NCBI RefSeq assembly: GCF_000426625.1
Contig: NZ_KE384548.1
Span: 558,001 to 622,000 of the forward strand
Direction of reading: 5' to 3'
Length of the DNA: 64,000 nucleotides
DNA from: Psychrilyobacter atlanticus DSM 19335
Lineage (GTDB): Bacteria > Fusobacteriota > Fusobacteriia > Fusobacteriales > Fusobacteriaceae
In this document: positions 24,390 through 34,044 of the stretch, one piece after another
Position numbering within the stretch: the first letter of the stretch is position 1
How the letters are laid out: each line of letters starts with the position of its first letter
Made by a program: the position numbers and the translations under genes
Notes under the pieces: model-generated
Database searches by the model: none
What the model was told of the DNA's origin: nothing
What the model saw: the letters and a program-made list of their open reading frames with translations, nothing else

Positions 24390-25439
24390 ATGAAAATTAT
24401 TATTTTATTTATTATGTTTAACCTTTTGATAGGTTGTAATAATATAAAACCAAATCAAGAGCTGGTAAATTCAGGAGAAAATATGGATTTTAAAGTAGAT
24501 GCAGCTAAAGGAAGTAAATTTACTACTCCAGAGGCGGTAGAAATCCTGTCCAATGATATCTCCGATAATTACTTACTAGGACCAGGAGATGTTTTAATCC
24601 TCAATGTTTGGAATAGATCAGATGTCTCCAAAGAAGATATAATAGTAGGGCCTGATGGAATTATTAATATAATTAGGATAGGTATAATCCATGTAAATGG
24701 AAGAACTAGAGTAGACGTCCAAAATGAAATTTCTGAGAAATTAGCAAAATTTTATGTCGGACCAGAAGTAACTCTAGAGATAAAAGAATATACCAATAAT
24801 CGTGCTTTTGTTCTAGGGCGGGTAAGTAAACCAGGTATAGTTAAGTTCCCAGGACAGGGGACGCTCTTAGAGGCACTTTCATTAGCAGGAGGGCTCCCTA
24901 TCTTAGATGATGCTAAAGCACCATTGACACAATGTGCCATATTGAGGGGAAAAGATAAAATTATATGGATAGATTTAAAAGATCTTTTAAATAACGGGAA
25001 TATGCTTTTAAATGCAAGGATTAAAAATAATGATGTTATCTTTATTCCTGAGAGTGGTGAGAGTGAATATGTATATGTCATGGGAGAAGCCAAGAAAACA
25101 GGGGTAGTAAAATTAACAAGTCAATTGACAGTTTTGGATGCTCTTATGCAGGTTGGAGGAGTAAGTAAGGATGCAAATACTAAAAAGATCTACTTAATTC
25201 GATTAGGAGTCGAGGGTCAGAGCCAGGCTAGAGAAGTTAATTTAAAAAACATGTTAGAGACGGGAGATATCAGACAAAATTATGTGTTAAACAGCAAAGA
25301 TGTAATCTTTGTAAGTGAAAAAGGGATATCTAGCTGGAACTATATCATGAATAATATTATGCCGACACTTGAAGTTTTAGATCTTGGAAACAGTGTACTA
25401 AATGGAACTATTAGTTTAGATGATGTAAAAGTTAAATAA
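24390..25439 (+). CDS. wza: Polysaccharide export outer-membrane lipoprotein (Wza-like)
   Basis: 349 residues. Lipoprotein signal with lipobox LLIGC (Cys about residue 16). The Poly_export domain starts at YLLGPGDVLILNVWNR (about 61-76) and is followed by SLBB beta-grasp domains beginning near AFVLGRVSKPGIVKFPGQGTLLEA and YVYVMGEAKKTGVVKL. Wza-type proteins form the octameric outer-membrane channel for capsule or exopolysaccharide. It starts 4 bases after the preceding stop. No Wzb phosphatase gene is nearby. Confidence 0.92.
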   Translation: MKIIILFIMFNLLIGCNNIKPNQELVNSGENMDFKVDAAKGSKFTTPEAVEILSNDISDNYLLGPGDVLILNVWNRSDVSKEDIIVGPDGIINIIRIGIIHVNGRTRVDVQNEISEKLAKFYVGPEVTLEIKEYTNNRAFVLGRVSKPGIVKFPGQGTLLEALSLAGGLPILDDAKAPLTQCAILRGKDKIIWIDLKDLLNNGNMLLNARIKNNDVIFIPESGESEYVYVMGEAKKTGVVKLTSQLTVLDALMQVGGVSKDANTKKIYLIRLGVEGQSQAREVNLKNMLETGDIRQNYVLNSKDVIFVSEKGISSWNYIMNNIMPTLEVLDLGNSVLNGTISLDDVKVK

Positions 25440-25493
25440 TCTATCTTTATGGAGAAGCAATAAAACTAAATTTTTTATAATAAGGGGGAATAG

Positions 25494-27275
25494 ATGAATA
25501 AAGTACTGAAGAATTCCATCATGGGAATGGGAACAAATATGATTTATTTAATAACTCGATTACTTATAACCCCTATTATACTAAGCTTTATAAGTTTAGA
25601 AGAATTTGGTCTATGGTCTATATGTTTTGTAATCATAAGTTATATTGGTTTAACAGGAAGTGGGATAGGAAATGCTTATATTACGTATACAGCTAAATTT
25701 TATGCAAATGGAAATAAGGAGAAAATTAATCAATTAATCAGTAGTGGGACTGTATTTTTAAGTGTGACCTCTATTGTCTTATATTCACTGGTTTATTTTT
25801 ATATTGATCTAATTCTCTCATTTTTTAAAATAGAGAACTTAGAATTTTACAACACAGCTAAGGTCTTAATCTTAGGATCTGTTATTGCTTTTTTGATAGA
25901 ACTTACTTTTGAGGGATTTGAGAATTTTTTTGAGGGAATTCAAGAGTTTGTTACAACAAGAACAATTTGGATTGCAACAAATTTTTTAGAGATTTTTTTG
26001 AGTATTATATTTTTGTTTAATGGGTTTGGAGTTAAAAGTCTTTTGTATGCTTATCTTATAAAAGCCATAGTCAAGGTAAGTTTGCACTATATCTATATGC
26101 ATAAATACATCAAGCCAAAATTTATATTTAATTTTAATATACTTAAAGAAATTTTTAAATTTGCCAGCAAGATACAAATTTTAAGTATTATTGGGATTTT
26201 TATGACTACATTTAATCAATTGGTAGTGGCTAATATTTTAGGACTAAAACAGACAGGGTTATTTGAGTTAGGACGTAAATTGCCTCAAAAGGGAGCATCT
26301 ATAGCTGGAGGCGCCTTTATATCTTTTATGCCTGCTGCAGCTGAAATTTTAAAAAATAACACCACTAAAAATGAAAATCATAATAATACCGATGAAAGAA
26401 GGACTAAAATTTATATAAAATTAGTGGGGTTAGGGATATATATAGGAGCTTTAACAGTCTTCTTTCATCTAATTTATACAGAAGCATATAAATTCAAGAA
26501 CATAAGAATTAGTGGCTATTCATTTATTTTATTATCTGGAGTCAGCTTATTTTTTATGGCTTCAGGATTTGTTGGATTTAGAAATTATCTTTTGAAAGGT
26601 GATAGTGAACATATTGAAAATATAAAACTAAAAAAATTATATTTAAATGGGAATAGATATATATCACTTTTAACTTTTTACCTCTTTGTATTTTTAATTT
26701 TCTTTGCCCATGAAATATTATACGTTTGGATAGGAAGAAATGATTGGATGATTACAGCAACTATGATAATCTTTTCTTTTTCCATTATGACTAATTTAAA
26801 TACTGGGGTAGGTAGTTCTATTATGAGAGGAGTGAATAAACCAGAATATGAGATAGAGTACGCAGTATTGAATTTTGTTTTAGCTATTTTTTGGATCATT
26901 TCTTTTACACTTTTATTTGGAATAGTAGGAGCAGCTATGGGGACAGCATTGAGTACTATAGTATCAAGCATTTATTTTATCTTAAGAATAAATAGGAATT
27001 TTAAAATAGAAATTACCGAATACTATGAAAAAACTTTGAAATACCCTCTTGTAATTTTCTTAATAGGGGGAGTATTATCTCTGTTATTATCTCTATTTAG
27101 AGTAGAAAATAGATGGATTGGTTTAGCTGTTTTAGGAAGTAAATTTTTAATTTATACTGTGGTGATTTATCTGACTCTTAAATATTACTTTAAATTAGAG
27201 GAAATAAGCCGATTAGAGAGAAAAATAAGGAAACTACTGGGAAAGGAGAAAATTTATGAAGGGGAAAAAAAATAA
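25494..27275 (+). CDS. wzx: Lipid-linked repeat-unit flippase (Wzx/MATE-type)
   Basis: 593 residues with about 12-14 predicted transmembrane helices, beginning NKVLKNSIMGMGTNMIYLITR, typical of polysaccharide-biosynthesis flippases. It is longer than most Wzx proteins (400-500) because of a hydrophilic loop near residues 285-308 (NNTTKNENHNNTDE) and a second near 365-380. It would flip undecaprenyl-linked oligosaccharide across the inner membrane. A GGGGGAA ribosome-binding site precedes the ATG. Its 3' end overlaps the next gene by 20 bases. Confidence 0.88.
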   Translation: MNKVLKNSIMGMGTNMIYLITRLLITPIILSFISLEEFGLWSICFVIISYIGLTGSGIGNAYITYTAKFYANGNKEKINQLISSGTVFLSVTSIVLYSLVYFYIDLILSFFKIENLEFYNTAKVLILGSVIAFLIELTFEGFENFFEGIQEFVTTRTIWIATNFLEIFLSIIFLFNGFGVKSLLYAYLIKAIVKVSLHYIYMHKYIKPKFIFNFNILKEIFKFASKIQILSIIGIFMTTFNQLVVANILGLKQTGLFELGRKLPQKGASIAGGAFISFMPAAAEILKNNTTKNENHNNTDERRTKIYIKLVGLGIYIGALTVFFHLIYTEAYKFKNIRISGYSFILLSGVSLFFMASGFVGFRNYLLKGDSEHIENIKLKKLYLNGNRYISLLTFYLFVFLIFFAHEILYVWIGRNDWMITATMIIFSFSIMTNLNTGVGSSIMRGVNKPEYEIEYAVLNFVLAIFWIISFTLLFGIVGAAMGTALSTIVSSIYFILRINRNFKIEITEYYEKTLKYPLVIFLIGGVLSLLLSLFRVENRWIGLAVLGSKFLIYTVVIYLTLKYYFKLEEISRLERKIRKLLGKEKIYEGEKK

Positions 27276-29280
27276 ACCCATTGATATTATTACAACAATA
27301 ACCAGATATATAAAAAGGGTCATTATAATTGGGACTGCTACTTTTTTAATCCTAAGCCCCTTAGCTTTTTTGATGAATAAATTAACTTATTTAACATCAG
27401 GAACCATAAAAATAGAACCTGTAGCTATGACAACATTATCTGGGTATGAAAATTCAATCACTAGTTATTACAAAGATTTTATCCAGACACAAATTTTTAA
27501 AATTCATAGTAAAGAAATTATTGAAAAAGCACTAAATTCCCTTCCAGAAGAAAAGAGAAAATTGTTTATAAAGGGCGAATTGCCATATAATAAAGAGTTG
27601 GAAATTATATGGAGGAGTATAGGGGTAAAAGCTGTGAGGGATTCACATCTTATTAATATAAATTTTACTTGGGAAACATCACAGGGGATGGATGAACTGG
27701 TCAATGCAATAATGAAATGTTACTTTACAAGCGTAGAAGAGGAGATTGGAAATAAGAATAATAAGAGGTTAAACTATCTAAAGACTGAACTTCAAAGGTT
27801 AGATAAGGAGATTAAAGTTGAATTTGACAAATTAAAGGATATAACCGATAAGACTAATACTTCTACATTTTCAGAGCAATTTAATCCGTATAATAGTCGG
27901 ATAGCTTATTTAAATGAAGCTTATATAAGAGCATATGATGCCAAACTTCAAAGTGAAAATCGTTATTTAGAGGTTATGAATGAAATAGAAAATATAAAGG
28001 CTGTTCCTTTAACGGCTTTAATAGATGAGATGGTAGAAAAAGATCAATCTCTTTGGGATCTAGGATTTTGGACATATAAGACCTTGCAGGAGATGAGAGC
28101 TAGTCTAGATGGGATGACTTTACAAAATACAGATAGAAAATATGTAGAAGATAGAATGAAAAATATGTCTGAACATCTAGAACAACTTAGAGAAGATGTT
28201 AGGAAAAGAGCTACTAAAGTTATTACAAATAAAAGAGATTACACTTTAAAATTAAAAGAAATAGATTCTCTAAGTTTGCATCAATCTACAGCAAGGACAG
28301 AAAATCAGTTATGGGAAGATCTAACAGAGGAAAAACTTAAAGCTGCAGAAGTGTCTAAATTGATGCTTATAGGTGCAAGGATAGAAACAAATTTAAAAAA
28401 TTTAAGAACAACATATGATCAAGTTACAGAAAGAATATATTACCTTACTGCAGAATCTATGGCGCCTAGTAGATTGAGCTTGGTAAAATCAGCAGACTAT
28501 CCATTTGAACCATCAGGAGCTACAAAAAGTAAGTTATTAGCATTAATATTTATGGTATCTTATGGTTGGATTGGAGGGCTATGTATATTTATAGATCTTG
28601 TGGACAATAGGATAAGAAAAAGTAAGGATATTGAGAGTGCATTAGGGTTTAAATCTAATTGGCCGATTTCAGCTTTAGAGGATGGAGATTTTTTAAAAAC
28701 AAGTCTAGTATATAAAAAAAGTCAGCCATATCAGGCTATGGAGTCCATAGCTGTACGGTTAAATAGAGATCATTTTTTGAATAAATCAAAAATAGTGACT
28801 TTTATTCCTACTGATTTGGGAATTGGAACTACGGAGATCATAGTAAATTTAGCAGATCTACTGTCTAAAACAATACCTAGGGTATTAGTAGTAGAGATAA
28901 AGTCTTCTGGCTGTTCCTTAGGAGAAAAATTAAAAATTACTGTAGAAGATGAAATCCCATACTACGAAAAAGAAAGAAATATTTATATCTATCCTAAGTT
29001 AGACGATGAAATAATGGAAACAACTAAAATATTAGAGATATTAAATAAGCATAGAGATGAGTTTGATTTAATTCTTATAGATAGTGAACCAATTTTAAGT
29101 TCTGGTATTACTGAATTTGCTGCTATCAATTCAGATATTGTTTATATTGTAACTCATGGAGACTACAGCCGATATAGAGACCTAAGAGCAGCAGTAGAGA
29201 TAATAGAAAAACTAAAAATTGAAGCTCTTTCAGTAATTTTAAATTGGGGAAGTAAGGGTATTATAAAAAGACGAAGATAA
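27256..29280 (+). CDS. Wzc-like chain-length regulator with a degenerate kinase domain
   Basis: 674 residues. Two transmembrane segments (about 16-38 and 427-447) flank a periplasmic Wzz-like region with long coiled coils (about 165-390). The cytoplasmic C-terminal domain has the BY-kinase fold order, but its motifs are eroded. Walker A reads PTDLGIGTTE rather than a P-x-E-GKS/T loop, Walker A' reads VLVVEIKSSG without the DxDxR, Walker B is LILIDSEP, and there is no C-terminal tyrosine cluster. I infer a structural co-polymerase without autokinase activity. It pairs with Wza to span the envelope. Confidence 0.82.
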   Translation: MKGKKNKPIDIITTITRYIKRVIIIGTATFLILSPLAFLMNKLTYLTSGTIKIEPVAMTTLSGYENSITSYYKDFIQTQIFKIHSKEIIEKALNSLPEEKRKLFIKGELPYNKELEIIWRSIGVKAVRDSHLININFTWETSQGMDELVNAIMKCYFTSVEEEIGNKNNKRLNYLKTELQRLDKEIKVEFDKLKDITDKTNTSTFSEQFNPYNSRIAYLNEAYIRAYDAKLQSENRYLEVMNEIENIKAVPLTALIDEMVEKDQSLWDLGFWTYKTLQEMRASLDGMTLQNTDRKYVEDRMKNMSEHLEQLREDVRKRATKVITNKRDYTLKLKEIDSLSLHQSTARTENQLWEDLTEEKLKAAEVSKLMLIGARIETNLKNLRTTYDQVTERIYYLTAESMAPSRLSLVKSADYPFEPSGATKSKLLALIFMVSYGWIGGLCIFIDLVDNRIRKSKDIESALGFKSNWPISALEDGDFLKTSLVYKKSQPYQAMESIAVRLNRDHFLNKSKIVTFIPTDLGIGTTEIIVNLADLLSKTIPRVLVVEIKSSGCSLGEKLKITVEDEIPYYEKERNIYIYPKLDDEIMETTKILEILNKHRDEFDLILIDSEPILSSGITEFAAINSDIVYIVTHGDYSRYRDLRAAVEIIEKLKIEALSVILNWGSKGIIKRRR

Positions 29281-29291
29281 GGGGGAATACA

Positions 29292-30284
29292 TTGAATATA
29301 TTTTATTTAACTCCTAAAATAAAAAAGATTGTAAGGTATGAAGATGATACTACTATATTAAAAAAATTAAAAAGAATATTTTTTAATGATAGAAAAGCTT
29401 CTGGAGGAATTCAGGTAATCTATGAACATGCTGATATTTTAAATGAAAATAATATTACAACTAAGGTAGTAAGTTTAGGAGGGAGATATAATAGTATCAA
29501 TGCCGATTGGTTCGAGCATAAGACAACTATCTCATACTTAAAAGGAGAATTAAAAGGAATAGAAGAAGGGGATCTTATCATCTGTCCTGAGGTCATACCC
29601 CAAGAAATTTTACAGTTTAAAAAAGGAAAAAAACTTCTTTTTGTACAAAATTGGGCTTTATATAGGGAGGGAAGTGCTGAAAAATATGGATTTGATGGGA
29701 TAATAACTCTAGAAGGGTATTGTACTGAGTATATGAAGGAGCGGTCAAATCTGCCTATTTTTAGTGTCTTAAATGGGCTAGACTTAGATAAATTTAGTTA
29801 TACAAAAGAATTGAAAACTCCTAATACAATGCTAATTTTATATAGAAAGAATCAAAAAGATATAGATGAGTTTATTGAGAAGTTTCCAGATGATTTAAAA
29901 GATACTTTTGAATTTGAGGTTATATATGAACACTTAGAAAAAGATGAGTTGATAAAAAGATATGAAAAAAATGATATCTACCTGTCTTTTGGTTACCCAG
30001 AGGGATTTGCATTACCTCCCTTGGAAGCTATGGGGTGTGGATGTGTAGTCATAGGTTTTACAGGCCGTGGGGGAGATATTCATATGATACACAATAAGAC
30101 TGCTCTTACAAGCATGGATGGAGATGTAGAAAGCTTGTATACCCATCTTTATAGATTAAAAAATGAACCTAGACTCAAAGAAGAATTGAGATTTAATGGG
30201 ACAGAGAAGATAAAAGAGTTCAGTAAACAAAATATGGAAAGCAGTGTACTGAAATTATTTAAGGAGGTAGAAGATGTACTATAA
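29292..30284 (+). CDS. Family 4 glycosyltransferase-like protein
   Basis: 330 residues, TTG start after GGGGG. The C-terminal GT-B nucleotide-binding half shows YLSFGYPEGFALPPLEAMGCGCVVIGF (about residues 232-258), with the E-x7-E-like motif. The N-terminal half contains KASGGIQVIYEHADIL, typical of GT4 acceptor domains. Probably adds one sugar of the repeat unit. The last 11 bases overlap the next gene. Specific linkage cannot be read from sequence. Confidence 0.82.
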   Translation: MNIFYLTPKIKKIVRYEDDTTILKKLKRIFFNDRKASGGIQVIYEHADILNENNITTKVVSLGGRYNSINADWFEHKTTISYLKGELKGIEEGDLIICPEVIPQEILQFKKGKKLLFVQNWALYREGSAEKYGFDGIITLEGYCTEYMKERSNLPIFSVLNGLDLDKFSYTKELKTPNTMLILYRKNQKDIDEFIEKFPDDLKDTFEFEVIYEHLEKDELIKRYEKNDIYLSFGYPEGFALPPLEAMGCGCVVIGFTGRGGDIHMIHNKTALTSMDGDVESLYTHLYRLKNEPRLKEELRFNGTEKIKEFSKQNMESSVLKLFKEVEDVL

Positions 30285-31485
30285 CTATTTAATTCAACTA
30301 CCTGTTATGATAAAGGAAGATAAAATCTATATGGGGAAACTACCTGCGATAGATATAAACCTTCATATAGATCTATTGCCTAAAGGTGTAAAATTAAGGT
30401 TGATAGCTCCTTTAGTTTTAGATTTAAACGAAGATTATATTTCATTAAACGAGAATATGGAGTTTATCCCCCTTGAATATGAAAATTCATTTAGAGAGGG
30501 CCTTAGAGTCTATCGAAAGAATAAAAAAATAATTAACAACGCTCTCTTAGAGGGAGGAGTGCTTCATACTGGAGGAGGAGGATATCCATATATGATCTCC
30601 TCTTGTTACACAGGAATTAGAGATTCTCAAAAATATGATATAAAGAAATTATTTATAATGGATTGTGATCTTGTAGGGAAATTAAAAGCAGATCAAGTAG
30701 ATAGGAGTAAAAATATTTTAAAAAAAATATTTTGGACAGGGTTTATGCATTATTCTAAACACTTATATGAAAAGAGCATAGGAATCGGAGACACTGCCTT
30801 TATGTTAGGGGAAGGTGTTTACCAAAAATACTCTAAATTTAGTAAAAATCCATTTAAAATTTACCAACCTATTGTAGGGGAAGATCAAATAATTGAGGAA
30901 TCAGCTTTGGAGAAAAAGTTGAATTCTATAGATGAAGATTTCGATAAAATCAAATTTTTTTATATAGGCAGGCTAGCCTATGAAAAGGGGTTAGATACAT
31001 TAATAAATGGATTCATAGGGATTTCTAAAGAAAAATATGAAATTAATATAATTGGTGATGGAGATGAGATGGATAGGTTAAAAAAGTTAGCTGAAGACCT
31101 GGATATCGATGTTAAATTTTGGGGATGGGTACCTTGGGGTGAACAGCTATTTTCTATTATTTCAAAACAGCATATAATAATAATACCACATAGAACAGAA
31201 GAGATGACTCGTACAGTATTTGATAGTATGGCCCAAGGTGTCGGTTTTATAACAACAAAAACTATTGCACTATGTGATGTAATTACTAAAGTAAAAAATG
31301 GGATAACATTTGATATCGATGATACAAATGAACTAAATAAACATATTAAAAGGGTAATAGAAGATACAGATTTGATAAAAAAATGGTCTATGAATTCTTT
31401 TAATTATATAAAAACACATAATAATAGGAGTTATATTATTGAAAGGATTAAGAAATTAGAAAAAGATGGTTTTTTTAAAATATAA
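30274..31485 (+). CDS. Family 4 glycosyltransferase
   Basis: 403 residues. The C-terminal GT1/GT4 domain starts FFYIGRLAYEKGLDTLINGF (about 229-248) and has the late motif EEMTRTVFDSMAQGVGFITT (about 309-328). The N-terminal half is divergent. It overlaps the preceding gene by 11 bases, and AAGGAGG upstream supports the start. It belongs to the repeat-unit assembly set; donor sugar unknown. Confidence 0.85.
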   Translation: MYYNYLIQLPVMIKEDKIYMGKLPAIDINLHIDLLPKGVKLRLIAPLVLDLNEDYISLNENMEFIPLEYENSFREGLRVYRKNKKIINNALLEGGVLHTGGGGYPYMISSCYTGIRDSQKYDIKKLFIMDCDLVGKLKADQVDRSKNILKKIFWTGFMHYSKHLYEKSIGIGDTAFMLGEGVYQKYSKFSKNPFKIYQPIVGEDQIIEESALEKKLNSIDEDFDKIKFFYIGRLAYEKGLDTLINGFIGISKEKYEINIIGDGDEMDRLKKLAEDLDIDVKFWGWVPWGEQLFSIISKQHIIIIPHRTEEMTRTVFDSMAQGVGFITTKTIALCDVITKVKNGITFDIDDTNELNKHIKRVIEDTDLIKKWSMNSFNYIKTHNNRSYIIERIKKLEKDGFFKI

Positions 31486-31503
31486 TTTAAAGGAATGATG
31501 ATT

Positions 31504-32823
31504 ATGAAGGCATTAGCACTTTTTCCATTGATTATAAATATAATAGTTTTGATGACAAAGGGTGAAAAAGCTGCTTTTAAAGTAGTTTTATTTTGCCTTT
31601 TTGCAATACCTAGCTATTATTATTTTCCCACTCCAGGTCTTCCAGATTTTAATTTTTTTCACTTTTCATTGTTCCCACTATTTGGTTGGTGGGTCATGAA
31701 TAGAGCGAGTGAGTTTAAAATTGAATTTTTAGATATTTTGGTTTTTCTCTATGTTTTAATCTCTATTATGAGTGAATTTACTACAATGGGGTTTGCTGAT
31801 GGGAGAAACCTTTTAATAGATAGAACAGTACAAATAATAATGCCTTATATTTTAGCTAAAGAATTTCTATCTACTTTAGAAGATAAGATTGAATTTGCAA
31901 AATTTATTACGGTTGTAGGGGCTATTTTGGCTTTTTTCTCACCCCTTGAGTTCAAATTTGATTTAGCAGTTGTAGATGTTTTGCAATTTGTCTGGCCAGA
32001 GTATCTTAGGTGGCCGGGCTGGGCAAGATATGGATATGTAAGAGCAGCAGCTGTATATGCACACCCAATTTTGGCTGGGATGATGTGGGCTTTTTATTCC
32101 TTGTTTGCTATTTGGTTACGAAGGAGAAAAGTTTGGAAAAATGACAATATTGCAAAACTAATAATACTTTTAAATGTTGCAGGGATGTTAATGTCGATAT
32201 CTAAAGGACCTATTTTAGGATTTATTGCTGGAGGAGTCCTTTTGGTTATTGGCTGGACAAAGAAGAGATTTATGGCTTTTACATTGGTAGCTATAATTTT
32301 AGCTATCGGTCTACCCCCTGCAAGTATAAAATTTATACAGTATGCATCTGTAAATAGATTTAATGCTCAAAATGAAACTCAGGAAAACATAGCATACAGA
32401 AAAGAGCTCATAGATAATTATGTTGTTGAGGTAAAAAAACAACCTTTATTGGGATATGGAAGGAATGGAATGCCAGTAGTCAATGGGCAGGTAAGTATAG
32501 ACAATCAGTATCTTTTCATTGCTCTTCTACATGGGGTAATTGCTATGTACCTTTTTTTAGGAATGACATTTTATAGTATGTTTAAGTGCTTGAGAATTGG
32601 ATTAAATACATCATTTGATAACCCCTACGGGGAGTTATCCTGGCTTATAGTAGCTTGTGCATTTACATGGTTTGTTACTTTGGCAACTGTCTGGATGGGG
32701 GCTCAGAGCGAGCAGATTGTATTTGTATTTATTGCTTTTGCTAGTACAATGAAAGCTGGATCTTTTGTTGAAGAATCCAAAACAGAAGATATCTCTTCAG
32801 AGTGGAACTTTAGACAGATATAA
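31504..32823 (+). CDS. O-antigen polymerase/ligase-like membrane protein (Wzy candidate)
   Basis: 439 residues from the ATG at 31504; in-frame ATGs at 31495 and 31498 lie too close to the AAAGGA site. About 10-12 transmembrane helices. A periplasmic loop near residues 285-325 contains the O-antigen ligase-type pattern YRKELIDNYVVEVKKQPLLG followed by GYGRNG. In a Wzx/Wza/Wzc setting the polymerase Wzy is the expected role; a WaaL-type ligase cannot be excluded from sequence alone. Confidence 0.82.
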   Translation: MKALALFPLIINIIVLMTKGEKAAFKVVLFCLFAIPSYYYFPTPGLPDFNFFHFSLFPLFGWWVMNRASEFKIEFLDILVFLYVLISIMSEFTTMGFADGRNLLIDRTVQIIMPYILAKEFLSTLEDKIEFAKFITVVGAILAFFSPLEFKFDLAVVDVLQFVWPEYLRWPGWARYGYVRAAAVYAHPILAGMMWAFYSLFAIWLRRRKVWKNDNIAKLIILLNVAGMLMSISKGPILGFIAGGVLLVIGWTKKRFMAFTLVAIILAIGLPPASIKFIQYASVNRFNAQNETQENIAYRKELIDNYVVEVKKQPLLGYGRNGMPVVNGQVSIDNQYLFIALLHGVIAMYLFLGMTFYSMFKCLRIGLNTSFDNPYGELSWLIVACAFTWFVTLATVWMGAQSEQIVFVFIAFASTMKAGSFVEESKTEDISSEWNFRQI

Positions 32824-32836
32824 AAGGGGGAGTTTT

Positions 32837-34030
32837 ATGAAGATAGCTTATTTAGTAAGTGAGTTTCCGGGGATATCTCATACATTTATCCTACGAGAAA
32901 TAGAGGAACTAAAAAATAATAATGTAGAAGTAGTAACAGTCTCTATAAATAGTCCTCAAAATTTAGAAAAAATGGACGAAAAAGAAAAATTATATTATGA
33001 CACGACTTTGTATCTAAAGAGGGAATTAAAAAAAAATCTTTTTAAATATTTTTTTAAGATGTTTACACCGCAAGGGATAAATATATTTTTTTCAACGGTT
33101 AGATTAAATTATTTTAAAGGGCCTAAAAGTCTTATAAAAACTGTTGGATATTTTTTAGAGGAATTGGTTCTCTTAGCTCATTTAAAAAAATTAGAAGTAG
33201 ATCATATTCATATTCATTTTGCCAACCCAGCTGCATCTTTGGTCCTGCCAATAAATAAACACACCGATATAAATTATAGTCTTAGTGTACATGGACCAGA
33301 AATTTTTTATAACACTGATAAAAATTTATTGGAGGAAAAATTCAGAGGTGCTGTTTTTATACGAGGAATAGGATTTTTTTGTAGGAGTCAAATTATGAGA
33401 TTTTTAGACCCCAAACAATGGGAGAAAATTCATATGGTCCCATGTGGAGTAGACCCAGAGATTTATAGGAGATCTGAGCTGCCTAGAAATGAAACAGTTA
33501 ATATAGTATCGGTAGGAAGGCTTACACCTAGTAAAGGGCAGATTATAATCTTGAAAGCGTTGAACAGATTGGCTAAAAAAGGGTTGAATTTTAAGCTTAA
33601 TATAATAGGTGGAGGGATTGATGATTCCCTTTTAAAATCTTATACAAAAGAGAATAATTTAGAGACACATGTAAAATTTTTAGGAGTGAAGTCAAGAGAG
33701 GAAACTAAAGAATTTTTAAAAAAAATGGATATATTTACATTGCCATCTTTTGCCGAAGGAATTCCAGTCTCTTTAATGGAAGCTATGTCTATGGAAATAC
33801 CAGTTGTAAGTACCATAATAAATGGGATACCGGAATTAATTCAAGATGGTAAAAATGGATTTTTGGTTATGCCAAGTGATATAGAAGGCCTTTCAGAAAT
33901 ATTTGAAAAATTGATTCTAGATGATGTTCTTCGAAAAAAGATTGGAGAAGAAGGAAGGAAAATTATAAAGAATAAATATAATATCTATAAGTCTGCTGAT
34001 AAAATGGTAGAACTTTTTAAAACTTATTGA
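32837..34030 (+). CDS. Family 4 glycosyltransferase (colanic-acid WcaL-like)
   Basis: 397 residues from the ATG at 32837, which follows AAAAGGGGGAG; a longer in-frame start would overlap the upstream gene by 59 bases and lacks a site. It begins MKIAYLVSEFPGISHTFILR, a pattern typical of the WcaL-like GT4 group. The GT-B C-terminal half has VGRLTPSKGQIIILKAL (near 230) and FAEGIPVSLMEAMSMEIPVV (near 315). Probably a repeat-unit transferase. Confidence 0.9.
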   Translation: MKIAYLVSEFPGISHTFILREIEELKNNNVEVVTVSINSPQNLEKMDEKEKLYYDTTLYLKRELKKNLFKYFFKMFTPQGINIFFSTVRLNYFKGPKSLIKTVGYFLEELVLLAHLKKLEVDHIHIHFANPAASLVLPINKHTDINYSLSVHGPEIFYNTDKNLLEEKFRGAVFIRGIGFFCRSQIMRFLDPKQWEKIHMVPCGVDPEIYRRSELPRNETVNIVSVGRLTPSKGQIIILKALNRLAKKGLNFKLNIIGGGIDDSLLKSYTKENNLETHVKFLGVKSREETKEFLKKMDIFTLPSFAEGIPVSLMEAMSMEIPVVSTIINGIPELIQDGKNGFLVMPSDIEGLSEIFEKLILDDVLRKKIGEEGRKIIKNKYNIYKSADKMVELFKTY

Positions 34031-34044
34031 GCTAGGAGGGTTTT

